Shown piece after piece: positions 1 through 9,049 of a stretch of 64,000 bases of DNA. The position numbers were made by a program, and so were the translations under genes. This stretch comes from Kineothrix sp. MB12-C1 (lineage in GTDB: Bacteria; Bacillota; Clostridia; Lachnospirales; Lachnospiraceae), in contig NZ_CP132957.1 of assembly GCF_030863805.1 (NCBI RefSeq), forward strand, positions 1,054,001-1,118,000, in the 5' to 3' direction. Below the pieces are notes generated by a model. That model saw only the letters and a program-made list of their open reading frames with translations, had not been told where the DNA came from and did not search any database. Every line of letters begins with the position of its first letter. Within the stretch, counting starts at the first letter, position 1.

Positions 1-15
1 AGTCTGCTGTAACAT
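1..15 (-). CDS. 5' end of a gene running off the left edge
   Basis: Only five codons (MLQQT) are inside the window. The call rests on an ATG at 13-15 (minus strand) preceded seven bases upstream by a full AGGAGG ribosome site and, further upstream, by a sigma-A-like promoter carrying a LacI-type operator (72-100). It lies downstream of and in the same direction as the LacI regulator at 142-1131 and is its most likely target. The product cannot be known from this window. Confidence 0.55.
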
Positions 16-71
16 ATTTTTTCCTCCTATATTTTCCAGGTGTTTTCACTCTTTTTTATCTCTTACTAAGT

Positions 72-100
72 AAGATATCACAGGAAAACGTTTTCTGCAA
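72..100 (-). promoter_or_regulatory. Promoter with LacI-type operator in the spacer
   Basis: Read on the minus strand, TTGCAG (-35, 95-100) and TATCTT (-10, 72-77) are 17 bp apart, and the palindrome GAAAACGTTTTC (84-95) sits at the -35 end of the spacer. AAAACGTTTT is the usual core for LacI/GalR-family operators. It lies between the LacI gene and the gene that leaves the left edge, so it probably represses that downstream gene. Confidence 0.7.
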
Positions 101-141
101 CCGTCATTTTTTACATTTTTTCAATTTTATTTTGTATAATC

Positions 142-1131
142 TTAACAGATAATATCCATATACTTCATTCTTTCGATGGTATATGGGAGTACTAGATGCC
201 TTCCTTCACCGCCGCCTAACAAATAATGCAGTTCTTCTACCGCCGCTGCAGACACCCCTGCAAAATCCTGACGAATCGTATTCATCTGCTTGCCTGCATA
301 ACCCATTAATGTAATACCATCGAAGCCGCAGACCGGACGAAAGATGTCCATCTCCATTAACGCTCTCATCGCTCCAATTGCCATTAGATCGGAAGCACAT
401 ACGATGACATCCCTCTTTTTTGCATAGCGAAATGCAATATTTCTTGCTTGTAGTTCCGAGAAATCTCCGTTCTTGATAAGCAGATTCAATTCCATTTCCT
501 CCGCAAGTCTTTTCATCCCCTGCAAGCGCTCCCCCGTCACATATCCGTTTTTCTTTCCTGCAATATAGAGAACTTTCTGACAATCATTTTCCATCACGGT
601 TTTCTTCGCCACATCATATTGCGCCTGTTCCTGATTGACCCATATGGAAGATGTACTTCGATTACTAAGAGGCGCATCTACAAGTACAACCTTGAATTCC
701 TGGGATTCCACCAGCTTCTGCCAGACCATATCCTCCTTGGACATCCCGTAGATAATAATCCCATGAATGCTTTGCGCTTTCAGATATCTGGCAATTTCCT
801 CGGCACTTTTATTCTCGAACATGGAGAAAAAGAACGTGATAACATCGAGCCCCATTCCCATCGCTTTGTTGATGGCCCCCGAAATATACTGCATGACAAT
901 CTCATCGATCGCCTGTGTCTTCGTATTGAGATTCAGGAATAAAGCTACCCTTCCCGACTGCTTGGAGGAAAGCGCTGCTGCCACGGAATTCGGCACAAAA
1001 TTAAGTTCTTCCACTGCCCGATTGACCTTTTGTTTCGTTTCCTCACTGACATTCGGATAATGATTGAGAACCTTGGATACTGTGGATATCGCCACACCCG
1101 CATGTTTTGCTACATCTTTAATCGATACCAT
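142..1131 (-). CDS. LacI/GalR-family transcriptional regulator
   Basis: A 329-residue protein of standard family length. The N-terminal helix-turn-helix (about residues 3-50, with SIKDVAKHAGVAISTVSKVL and the hinge-proximal NSVAAALSS) is followed by a periplasmic-binding-protein-like effector domain (about 60-329). The ATG at 1131 has an AAGGGA ribosome site. The LacI-type palindrome at 84-95, just downstream of the gene, suggests it represses the gene starting at position 15. The ligand is probably a sugar but cannot be read from sequence; the immediate upstream neighbour is a Nudix gene with its own terminator. Confidence 0.92.
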   Translation of the reverse strand: MVSIKDVAKHAGVAISTVSKVLNHYPNVSEETKQKVNRAVEELNFVPNSVAAALSSKQSGRVALFLNLNTKTQAIDEIVMQYISGAINKAMGMGLDVITFFFSMFENKSAEEIARYLKAQSIHGIIIYGMSKEDMVWQKLVESQEFKVVLVDAPLSNRSTSSIWVNQEQAQYDVAKKTVMENDCQKVLYIAGKKNGYVTGERLQGMKRLAEEMELNLLIKNGDFSELQARNIAFRYAKKRDVIVCASDLMAIGAMRALMEMDIFRPVCGFDGITLMGYAGKQMNTIRQDFAGVSAAAVEELHYLLGGGEGRHLVLPYTIERMKYMDIIC

Positions 1132-1339
1132 ATCTTATTCCCTTTACCTTTTGACTCCAACATTATGTATATAAATATTACTTGCCTCTGCTGAAAAGGA
1201 TTCCTTCTCTGGCTCAGCGTAGTGTTGCCATAACCAGAGCATGGAAAACTTTCATACCATCTTTCTTCACAATCTGTATTTATTGTATATAAACTTTTCA
1301 CAACTTACCTGTTTCGCAATTACCTAATAAATATATAAT

Positions 1340-1368
1340 AAAAGGGTGATATTGTCTATCACCCTTTT
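1340..1368 (-). terminator. Rho-independent terminator of the Nudix gene
   Basis: An 11-bp perfect stem AAAAGGGTGAT / ATCACCCTTTT with a 7-base loop, followed on the minus strand by TTTTATTATA. It lies about 90 bases past the Nudix stop codon. Confidence 0.75.
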
Positions 1369-1454
1369 ACCTGTACTATTTTACCTGCTATAGTTTGTCC
1401 GCTAGTCAAATTGCACTTCCCAATTCTGATCCTTATAAGCTTGAAAGCACATTT

Positions 1455-1988
1455 CTATTTGTTTTTTGTAACTTTTTCCTCTGCGAGTATCGGCAGCTCA
1501 TCTACGGAAAAATATTCAGAACCGACCGTTTCAATATTTTCTGTAAACCCACCTCCCATTACCTCACACAGTACAAATACCTTACATACTCCGTAAGCAT
1601 ACGGGGGGATATTATGCTTATTTCTATCTTGTATAGCAATGATTCTCTCTGCTCTCACTTCCAGTCCGGCTTCTTCTCTTACTTCCTTTTCCGTATTGCT
1701 TTTGACAGATTCCAACACATCCACCCAACCGCCGGGCAAGGACCATGTTCCATTATTTTCATGAACAAGTAATATCTTATCCTCTTTGAATATGGCAGCT
1801 CTCGTATCCAATTTGGGTGTTTGGTATCCCTCTTCATTACAAAATAAATCTTTTACCTTTTCTACCGGAATCTCTGTTTTATAGCTTAATATTTCTGCCG
1901 ATATATCGCGCAAACGTTCGTAACGCTCCGTATCATATACATCCTTCGAAAAAGCCAATCCGGCTTGCGCCAGGCTTTGAATCTTCAT
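1455..1988 (-). CDS. Nudix hydrolase with N-terminal helical domain
   Basis: A 177-residue protein. Residues 1-60 form a helical N-terminal extension typical of the subgroup with a hydrolase-N-like domain (often ADP-ribose or nucleotide-sugar pyrophosphatases). The Nudix box spans about residues 87-109: G-x5-E-x7-KEVREEAGL, with Lys in place of the usual first Arg but all acidic metal ligands kept. Substrate cannot be assigned. It is transcribed toward its own terminator, downstream of a strong palindrome (2002-2028) and the terminator of the phosphorylase operon, so it is probably a separate unit. Confidence 0.88.
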   Translation of the reverse strand: MKIQSLAQAGLAFSKDVYDTERYERLRDISAEILSYKTEIPVEKVKDLFCNEEGYQTPKLDTRAAIFKEDKILLVHENNGTWSLPGGWVDVLESVKSNTEKEVREEAGLEVRAERIIAIQDRNKHNIPPYAYGVCKVFVLCEVMGGGFTENIETVGSEYFSVDELPILAEEKVTKNK

Positions 1989-2001
1989 TGCCTATTACAA
2001 C

Positions 2002-2028
2002 GTAACTGTTCAGTACTCTCACAGTTAC
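2002..2028. repeat. GTAAC-type short palindrome
   Basis: GTAACTGT and ACAGTTAC are perfect inverted arms around an 11-base loop. It is one of several intergenic palindromes in this window that begin GTAAC/GTTAC (see also 10432, 11729, 27576, 54121, 55348, 55607). It lies directly upstream of the Nudix start. Confidence 0.6.
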
Positions 2029-2037
2029 ATTACAACT

Positions 2038-2065
2038 TATAATATCACAATTGTAAGATATTATA
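2038..2065 (-). terminator. AT-rich hairpin at the end of the phosphorylase operon
   Basis: TATAATATC (2038-2046) and GATATTATA (2057-2065) form a perfect 9-bp stem that overlaps the stop codon of the preceding gene at 2061. There is no long T-tract, so this may be a weak terminator or a 3'-end stabilising hairpin. Confidence 0.4.
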
Positions 2066-5000
2066 AATGAAGAAGTAAATCTATTTTTTCTACCTTCCCA
2101 TCTCGAATAAGAGCTGCATCTTCTCCCGGTATCACGCCACTTTCATATTTCACTACCCTTTTGCTCTCATAATTTACAAGAGTGGTTAGCTTATAATTGC
2201 CCGGTACGTAACTCCTTCGTTCTTCAAAGAAAAGTGAAACAGGAGTTTTTCCTAGAAATACAGCTTCTACTTTTCTATCCTCACCGATAAGATATTCCGG
2301 TATCGTCGGCATAAAACGCAGCTTCAATTCTCCTTCTTCCTGATAGAACGGAGTTAATCCAAACATCATAATCTGCCACATATGGATAAATTCCGCGGTA
2401 GAACCACTAAGCCTTGCTACAAAACCTTTTCCATGTATTTTCTCGTTATGATTCGCACTGCTTACGATAAAGGATGAATTCTCCAACAGGCTTCTTCCAT
2501 ATACCTGTTCATCGAGAAAAGGTACTGCACAAGTCCTAAAGTCCTCGGAAAATTCTTCATACATTCCCGATTTCAGAAGCTCCAGTAAATATTTATACTC
2601 CATATGAAGCCAAATAGATTCGTTTTCCAACCAGCCCGGAGTAAAGGCTTTCGCACGCCCTATCTCGAAGCCTGCATCTTTTAGCGATTCATTGACTTTG
2701 TACATCTTGAGCTTTTCATCGTACATACCACTTTTTTTCACTCTTCGATACATACTCTTTCTCTCTTCCATCGATAGATTCAGCTTCATAAAGCGAACCG
2801 ATCCTTCCAGGAAATGAGGGAGCTGACCAATCTCCACTTCTTTTATATGAATACCATCTTCTCTCTTTTCATAATCCGTCACCTTATAGGTGAAGTATGC
2901 CGGAGCGATTCCCCCTCCATACTCTATCGCACGGCTGATGCCTGCTGAAACAAGAAGGCGGAAACGCTTCAGAATCTCCAGTGCCTCTGCTGCCGGAATC
3001 TCTGCCATAGTACCGCTTAAGCCAAACAAAGTCTTTTCGCGGTATTCTTCCTTTCTGTCATTAATGGCATTCCATGTATCCATATCCTTCCATGCTATTT
3101 CTCCGTTTCCATCCACAGCAGCTTCCAAGACTGCATTTAGATTCAGGAAAAGTGCCGCCATTTCCTCTGCACATAATACAGACCTATCATATTTCTCCAG
3201 TTGCGTAATAACAAAGTCCAAGTTCCTGTGTAATTCATAAGTCTCACACATGGAAGAACCGAGCAGCCCCGGCATACCGTTCAAAGCATCATACCAACCG
3301 GGCTTACCTCCCTCCATCTCAATTCCCATACCATAGGGATCCAATGCCGCGAACTTCACCGCGCATAAGAGAATAAGCTTTTCTATTAAAGTTCCACGAT
3401 ATATCTCACCTTTGCCGTAATCGGTGCGGACATATTCTCCCTTCACTCCTTCTTTCACCCGGTGATCCAGCGTATGGTATTGCCTGATTCCTTTTTCAGT
3501 TTCTTCGTAACGCAACCGTCTGGGATTGATCGTTGCCCGGGATTCATAATAGGTAAATGAAGCATCGTCAAAGAGCAACTCTTCCTCTCGTTCGGGATAT
3601 ACAGCTAGATAAGTTTCCACCAAATCCAGATTATAAGTCCAGTGATCCGTCCAATACCCCTCGCCGAACGAGGCATTCATCGCGCTATCCGCTTCATCCA
3701 TAACTTCACCGATCAATTCCTCTAACAGACAGTCTTCGCTTTTTCCCGCTGCCTCTTTTAAGATGTTCCGGTTTCGTACAAAACGAGCCAAACTTCCCGG
3801 GGTAAAAGAATCTTTCAATTCTTCTTTCAACTGACTCATACAGTCATCTTTGATAAGTCCACCTATTTTCGCAAGTTTTTCTTCCTTCACCGTATAAATT
3901 GCTTTCTGCACTTGGAGCGGATTATATCCATCGGTCTGGATGAGGTTATAGAAAGTCTTAATATTGCTATCGCCTACATAGGGGGTAAATAACACATCGC
4001 ATCTTCTATTCTGATTCACATCACGGAAGTTAGCATTTCCCTGAGAATAGAACTCCGGTGACATCTGAAAGAAGTTATAGTCGCGCTCGATATCCCCATG
4101 CTTTCTGGAATAAAGGTAGAAGATCTTCTTTCCAAGCCGTACCGGATAACCGCCGCGAAGCAGATTATCCAAATAAGTCTGCTTACAGTAAGCATCGAAG
4201 ACAGAATTCCCCGTTTTCGTATGAATTACTTCACATAACTCCTCTGTCAGTCGTATGGAATCCTGATGTTTTCTGAAGAAATACTCTTTTCCGACACACT
4301 TGTCAGAAAACGTTTTTAACCGCTCCTTACTTTCTACCATACCGGTCACTTCATATATTGTCACACTTTCCCCGTCTTCTAACTCCTTTTCCAAGGCAAA
4401 GAAACTGCAAGGAACATTGTTCTGTGTTATCTGCGGCCTGGAAAGCAGCTCAGAAAGATTCCCCTCCTCCAGTTCGACTGCTTTGGTCAAAGAGGTGTCA
4501 TATGAAAATATGACCTCCGGATCTACAATAATAGGCAACCTTTCTCCACTTTCTGTCACCGCAAAACTATAATTACCTTCCTCTATCTCCTGTACTGCAA
4601 TACTATCAGCCACACTAGCACGCACACGAAAATACGGCAATCCACTCTCCACATCTTCTACTTGCATCCATGCCTTCACAGTCTGCCCGATGTCCTTTAT
4701 ATGAGATAGGGATACCCCATAAGGAATGAGTGCGGGCATTCCATCCAATATTTGAAGCTTCATCCTCTTTCCGCTAATATTACGGAATGTGACCTCACGC
4801 ACCAGACCGCCAATCGCTTCTTCCGGAAGGGTATAATAAAGAACATTAGTCAAAAGCCCTTCTGTTTCATTGCGCTCTTCAATTTCGAATTCATTCTTGC
4901 CAATATACATTGTCAACTTGTTTTCATCGGTGGAAAAAGGCTCCAGATACTTGCCATCCTTCTTTACAAACGTACGAAATCCTTGCCGCTTCACCATTTG

Positions 5001-5201
5001 ATAAGCCTGATGTGCCGGGTAAAATTCCATAATGGAATGATCCTTATCCCCACTTCCAAAACTGGTGATTCCCTGTCCCCGATTCACATAAAAAGTCCAT
5101 ATAGGAATACCGAGCTTCCCGCTAATACCGGGTAGGAAACTGGCAAAGACACTTCCCTTCCCATAATTTTCTACTATATATCTCCCATTTTTATCAAACA
5201 T
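2061..5201 (-). CDS. Large GH94-related (clan GH-Q) phosphorylase-like protein
   Basis: About 1046 residues. The N-terminal half resembles the beta-sandwich of cellobiose-phosphorylase-type enzymes; the C-terminal half has an (alpha/alpha)6-barrel pattern with GKPGWYDALNGMPGL (the place of the ADWND general-acid motif of GH94, Asp retained) and GSTAEFIHMWQIMMFG, which matches the phosphate-site region GTAAW...SQ of GH94. It is much longer than cellobiose phosphorylase (about 810 residues), so GH94 (oligoglucan type), GH149 or GH161 are all possible. No signal peptide, so cytoplasmic. A TTG at 5225 would overlap the upstream gene; the ATG at 5201 with GGGAGAAG is preferred. It is 16 bases downstream of its paralogue. 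Substrate unknown. Confidence 0.8.
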   Translation of the reverse strand: MFDKNGRYIVENYGKGSVFASFLPGISGKLGIPIWTFYVNRGQGITSFGSGDKDHSIMEFYPAHQAYQMVKRQGFRTFVKKDGKYLEPFSTDENKLTMYIGKNEFEIEERNETEGLLTNVLYYTLPEEAIGGLVREVTFRNISGKRMKLQILDGMPALIPYGVSLSHIKDIGQTVKAWMQVEDVESGLPYFRVRASVADSIAVQEIEEGNYSFAVTESGERLPIIVDPEVIFSYDTSLTKAVELEEGNLSELLSRPQITQNNVPCSFFALEKELEDGESVTIYEVTGMVESKERLKTFSDKCVGKEYFFRKHQDSIRLTEELCEVIHTKTGNSVFDAYCKQTYLDNLLRGGYPVRLGKKIFYLYSRKHGDIERDYNFFQMSPEFYSQGNANFRDVNQNRRCDVLFTPYVGDSNIKTFYNLIQTDGYNPLQVQKAIYTVKEEKLAKIGGLIKDDCMSQLKEELKDSFTPGSLARFVRNRNILKEAAGKSEDCLLEELIGEVMDEADSAMNASFGEGYWTDHWTYNLDLVETYLAVYPEREEELLFDDASFTYYESRATINPRRLRYEETEKGIRQYHTLDHRVKEGVKGEYVRTDYGKGEIYRGTLIEKLILLCAVKFAALDPYGMGIEMEGGKPGWYDALNGMPGLLGSSMCETYELHRNLDFVITQLEKYDRSVLCAEEMAALFLNLNAVLEAAVDGNGEIAWKDMDTWNAINDRKEEYREKTLFGLSGTMAEIPAAEALEILKRFRLLVSAGISRAIEYGGGIAPAYFTYKVTDYEKREDGIHIKEVEIGQLPHFLEGSVRFMKLNLSMEERKSMYRRVKKSGMYDEKLKMYKVNESLKDAGFEIGRAKAFTPGWLENESIWLHMEYKYLLELLKSGMYEEFSEDFRTCAVPFLDEQVYGRSLLENSSFIVSSANHNEKIHGKGFVARLSGSTAEFIHMWQIMMFGLTPFYQEEGELKLRFMPTIPEYLIGEDRKVEAVFLGKTPVSLFFEERRSYVPGNYKLTTLVNYESKRVVKYESGVIPGEDAALIRDGKVEKIDLLLHL

Positions 5202-5217
5202 ACGCTTCTCCCTTCCC

Positions 5218-7914
5218 TCAGCCAAGCACCACTACAATCTCGTTCTCTCTCTTTGTCTGGCAGGAATTAAAATATTCTTTCCCGATAACAGCCTCTTTAC
5301 CAGCCACATGCTGCCCGTTCATAATGACTTCTTTTACTTTATACTCACCGTATTCTTTCCCCTGCTCATTCAAGTACTTCACATATAACTTCTTTCCTGC
5401 GAATTCCAGATGTACCGCCGCCTCGCGGTTCTTATCAAATTGCTCCGCCAGAAGCTTTGGCTCCAGCTTCAGATTCCCATATTCGCCCTTTACCCCATAC
5501 ATCTGCGTAAGTACTGTCATAAGCATCCAACTGGCTGCTCCCGTGAGATAATGGTAGACACCTCTTCCTTTCGGATCGATATATTCGGGAATTCCTGGAT
5601 ATATCTTACACTTTTCTGCATTGCTGGCATGACGGTAGAGACTTTGCACTACCCGGAAGCCTTCTTTTACAAATCCCCTCTTATATAAAGCATTGGCATA
5701 CATAGTCGTCATATGGCTGAACACAGCACCATTTTCCTTCTGCCCATAAGCAAAACCGAACATTCTTCCCATATCGGTCTTAATTTCTCCGAAATCATTA
5801 TTCAACCGATAACCACCAACCTCCGGTGTATATAAATATCTATCCGCTGCTTTTATAATCTCTTCTACCTGCGCTTTCTCAGCCGTTCCCGACATCACAG
5901 CGAATACCTGACCGGTCAGCATCATACGGACGCCCTTTTGATAATCTCCTTCCACACGTCTGCCGTTATTATCGTAATAACTGTTGTACCAAGAGAATCC
6001 TTCTTCATTTTTCTGCCATTCTGTCCTTCTAATATGTTCTTTTAACCATTCAGCCTTACCTTGTATATTTCGGGACAGCTCTTTTATATCTATCATAAAC
6101 CTCTCGCCGGATATCATATGACTACAGCTCGCACAGTAACGGGTCAATAACTTTTTTTTCTCTTCTATATTTTCATAAAGTGTCTCCCCTTCTTGCAGCA
6201 ACACTTTCATTTCCTGTAATAACGCAATGGTCTGCACTCCGCCTTGCTCCTGCATAAAAAGAAGCAGATTCGCTATCTCCTCCATATTGCCTGCATAAGC
6301 TGCTGTGAAAGCCACACTTTCTCCACGCTCGGATGCCATATCGAGGGCATCGTTCCAGTCAGCGCCCCTAAGCCGCATATGATTATGCTCGCCTACATCA
6401 TAAAAAGCCGTCAGATGTTGAAGAAGGATGTGTTCCAAAATTGTTCCCCGATAGATAATCCCTTCTCTCGTCTTCTGTTTGCAGCCGTCTTCCTGGCACC
6501 ATTCCTTATCCTGCCCTTCTCCCCGGAACCCTTGGGCATCCTTGAAGTATTCTGCTTCCTCTAACATAAATTCCAAGTCGCCGCTCTGCCTCATATATAA
6601 ATGAGATGTCATAAAGGGCCACATACCATGATCCATCCATACTCTGGCAATTCCATTCCTATCCGCAATAAATTCTCCTTGCCCCTTACCGATAATTGTT
6701 GCATTCGTACCATCCATGCGCACGCCGCCGAAATTAGACAGCAGCATTTCCCTGACGCCCGATGGATTCATCATAAGAAGTGCCAGACAATCCTGCCATA
6801 AGTCTCTCCATCCTCGTCCACCCTTCCCATAATCATGATGCGGCAGGAAGGAACAACCATAAATACGCCGAAGCATAGGTTGGAAATTCACCCAATACAT
6901 CCATTGGTCGAAGTTTTCGTCTCCTGATTCGTAAGATACGTTAATCTTCTCCTTCCAATATGTCTTAGTCCTCGTTAATTGTTCAAAGAAAGCCTCTTCC
7001 GTCAAGTAATGATCTGCCGCTACAGACAATTCCTGCACATCTTCCCCATAACCGAGAGCTATCACGTAGGAAACCTTTTCCCCGGGATTCAATGTAAATT
7101 CTTCAAACACAAGTCCTCCCAAGGCTTCCAGACCATCCACTCGGGTACCGGCAGGTACTGTATTGATGCTGTTACTATATAATGCTCCCGGAGTCTGGAA
7201 ATCTCCGCCTTCCCCGATAAAGTCTTCCGCTATCGGTAAAAATCCCGTGGGAAGTTCTCCATTTCCTCTTCCGAATACACCGTATACTACCGTATTTTTC
7301 CGATGTCCCCGTTCATCAAAGGTCAGTGTGGGATTCACCGCCACTCCGTTTTTCACCGTGAAAATCCGATGAAGCATACTCGTAACATTTCTGTGGTCCC
7401 TGATATTATCCGCACTTCTTCCATAAATAGGAATCGCCGCTACAGGCAAAGCCGTCACATAATCTTTCCCGGTATTCGTAATCGTCACCATGGTAAGCTC
7501 TACCTTGTCCTCGGTACAGGGAACAAAGGTCACGATTTCTGCGTTTAAATGATAGAGCGCTGATTTTCTCGTTATTTTATGCCACATAATGCCTGCCTCG
7601 AGAAGAGTTTCCTCTTTGGCTCCGGTAAACTTCTCCGCTTGCTGCTTTGCGGATGCTCCTGTTACGGACCAAAGGTTCCCATCCGTCATCTTAAGCCAGA
7701 AGTTACGGGTCGACTTATTGTTATGCAGGTTTTCACTGCTGACCGGTTCTAACAAAAATGTGTTCTGCCCTGTTTTTGAATCTCCTCCCAGTAAAGGGGT
7801 AATGCTGCTCATTACTCCGGATTCTCCCGCCACCGGGAAATAAAGATAACTGGTAAGCTCCGGATTCTCCACCTGAAAACTTCCTTCTTTGTCGGTAAAT
7901 ACATATTGCTTCAT
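5218..7914 (-). CDS. GH94-type glycoside phosphorylase family protein
   Basis: 898 residues, ATG with a good AAAGGAG site. Diagnostic clan GH-Q features are RGWRDLWQDCLALL (substrate-binding region), WMDHGMWPFMTSHLY, and RGADWNDALDMASERGE, which carries the ADWND general-acid Asp of GH94. The C-terminal YLTGAASWMLMTVLTQMYG and GNLKLEPKL correspond to the phosphate-binding TGTAAW...ILG and GLxIDPC of cellobiose phosphorylase. It lacks a signal peptide. It is first in a two-gene operon with the 1046-residue paralogue and divergent from an AraC regulator. Phosphorolysis of a beta-glucan oligosaccharide is the likely role, but the linkage cannot be read. Confidence 0.85.
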   Translation of the reverse strand: MKQYVFTDKEGSFQVENPELTSYLYFPVAGESGVMSSITPLLGGDSKTGQNTFLLEPVSSENLHNNKSTRNFWLKMTDGNLWSVTGASAKQQAEKFTGAKEETLLEAGIMWHKITRKSALYHLNAEIVTFVPCTEDKVELTMVTITNTGKDYVTALPVAAIPIYGRSADNIRDHRNVTSMLHRIFTVKNGVAVNPTLTFDERGHRKNTVVYGVFGRGNGELPTGFLPIAEDFIGEGGDFQTPGALYSNSINTVPAGTRVDGLEALGGLVFEEFTLNPGEKVSYVIALGYGEDVQELSVAADHYLTEEAFFEQLTRTKTYWKEKINVSYESGDENFDQWMYWVNFQPMLRRIYGCSFLPHHDYGKGGRGWRDLWQDCLALLMMNPSGVREMLLSNFGGVRMDGTNATIIGKGQGEFIADRNGIARVWMDHGMWPFMTSHLYMRQSGDLEFMLEEAEYFKDAQGFRGEGQDKEWCQEDGCKQKTREGIIYRGTILEHILLQHLTAFYDVGEHNHMRLRGADWNDALDMASERGESVAFTAAYAGNMEEIANLLLFMQEQGGVQTIALLQEMKVLLQEGETLYENIEEKKKLLTRYCASCSHMISGERFMIDIKELSRNIQGKAEWLKEHIRRTEWQKNEEGFSWYNSYYDNNGRRVEGDYQKGVRMMLTGQVFAVMSGTAEKAQVEEIIKAADRYLYTPEVGGYRLNNDFGEIKTDMGRMFGFAYGQKENGAVFSHMTTMYANALYKRGFVKEGFRVVQSLYRHASNAEKCKIYPGIPEYIDPKGRGVYHYLTGAASWMLMTVLTQMYGVKGEYGNLKLEPKLLAEQFDKNREAAVHLEFAGKKLYVKYLNEQGKEYGEYKVKEVIMNGQHVAGKEAVIGKEYFNSCQTKRENEIVVVLG

Positions 7915-8036
7915 CCTTTTCTATACTCCTTTCATTACATTGATTTTTCCTTATATAGCAAGTATAATGTATAAAAATATATTTATTCTATCTCAAAAAT
8001 GGTCTTTTATATAACAATATTGTTGAAAGGAGCTCT

Positions 8037-8939
8037 ATGGAAAAATTCAGACTTTTCCTCGACGATAACCTGAAAGAAAAAAATACTACTGATAAATACT
8101 CCTTTCCCTTTCGTGTCGGTTATGAACATCTATCCAATTACGAGCAGAATTCTTTTCCTATTCATTGGCACTACGAAGTGGAGTTCACCTATGTGACAGA
8201 AGGTTGTATGGAATACCAGGCAAACGATACTTTATATAAAATAAATGCCGGAAATGCAATTTTCACCAACTCCAACGTTCTCCATACTGCCAGGACTACC
8301 GACGGAGCATCGGATTGCAGCTATCTTGCCTTTGTACTGAATCCCGTTATTATATTCGGCTACGAGAACAGCCTTATTTTCAATCGCTATGTGGATCCTA
8401 TCTGTACCGATTCCGGATTATTTGCTAAGTATTTGAATGGGAATTCCTCATTTGGCGGCAAGGTGATCGCCCTGCTCTTAGAATCGGCACATATTCTGAA
8501 CGCGAAGGAAGATGGCTATGAACTTCTATTAACAGAAAAGTTATGTTCGCTCTGGTTTCTTCTTTTTCAGGAACTAAAACCATACCTGAATAAAAAAGAG
8601 ACAGGAACAGCTATGGATATTAAACGCTTAAAGGAAGCAATCGGCTTCATTCAATCTCATTATCATGAGGATATTTCTCTTCAGGAGATTGCCGCTTCTT
8701 GTTATGTGAGCAAAAGTGAATGCTGCCACCTCTTCAAACGTACGCTCCGCCAGACTCCTTTCACCTATCTACTTAACTATCGAATCCAAAAAAGCCTTCC
8801 CCTCTTACTGGCGAACGATAAATCCGTTACGGAAATTGCAGAAATGCTAGGTTTTCACGGGAGCAGCTATTTCTCAGAAACCTTTCGAAAATTTATGAAC
8901 TGTTCCCCCAGCAGCTATCGCAAAACCCATAGAAAGTAG
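8037..8939 (+). CDS. AraC-family regulator with N-terminal cupin
   Basis: 300 residues. An N-terminal cupin-like sensor (FPIHWHYEVEFTYVTEG, about residues 40-60) precedes a two-HTH AraC domain at about 200-300 with DISLQEIAASCYVSKSECCHLFK and the second helix SVTEIAEMLGFHGSSYFSETFRK. ATG with GAAAGGAG. It is divergent from the tandem phosphorylase operon across a 122-base gap, so it is the probable sugar-responsive activator of that operon. Confidence 0.92.
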   Translation: MEKFRLFLDDNLKEKNTTDKYSFPFRVGYEHLSNYEQNSFPIHWHYEVEFTYVTEGCMEYQANDTLYKINAGNAIFTNSNVLHTARTTDGASDCSYLAFVLNPVIIFGYENSLIFNRYVDPICTDSGLFAKYLNGNSSFGGKVIALLLESAHILNAKEDGYELLLTEKLCSLWFLLFQELKPYLNKKETGTAMDIKRLKEAIGFIQSHYHEDISLQEIAASCYVSKSECCHLFKRTLRQTPFTYLLNYRIQKSLPLLLANDKSVTEIAEMLGFHGSSYFSETFRKFMNCSPSSYRKTHRK

Positions 8940-8961
8940 CTGAGCATCTATTACATAAAAA

Positions 8962-9002
8962 AGAAGCCATACGCGATTTACTTCCATTCGCATATGACTT
9001 CT
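8962..9002. terminator. Convergent-gene hairpin
   Basis: AGAAGCCATACGCG and CGCATATGACTTCT pair over 14 positions with two mismatches between the convergent ends of the AraC and phosphofructokinase genes. A-tract on the left and T-rich sequence on the right fit use in both directions. Confidence 0.65.
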
Positions 9003-9049
9003 TCTATATTTCCTAAGCAATTATATTTAAGGTATTCGGAAGCGTTACC

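Noticed and set aside
1110-1301. 63-codon minus-strand frame between the Nudix and LacI genes
   Set aside because: No ribosome site, overlaps the LacI start and lies in an AT-rich leader; composition is not protein-like.
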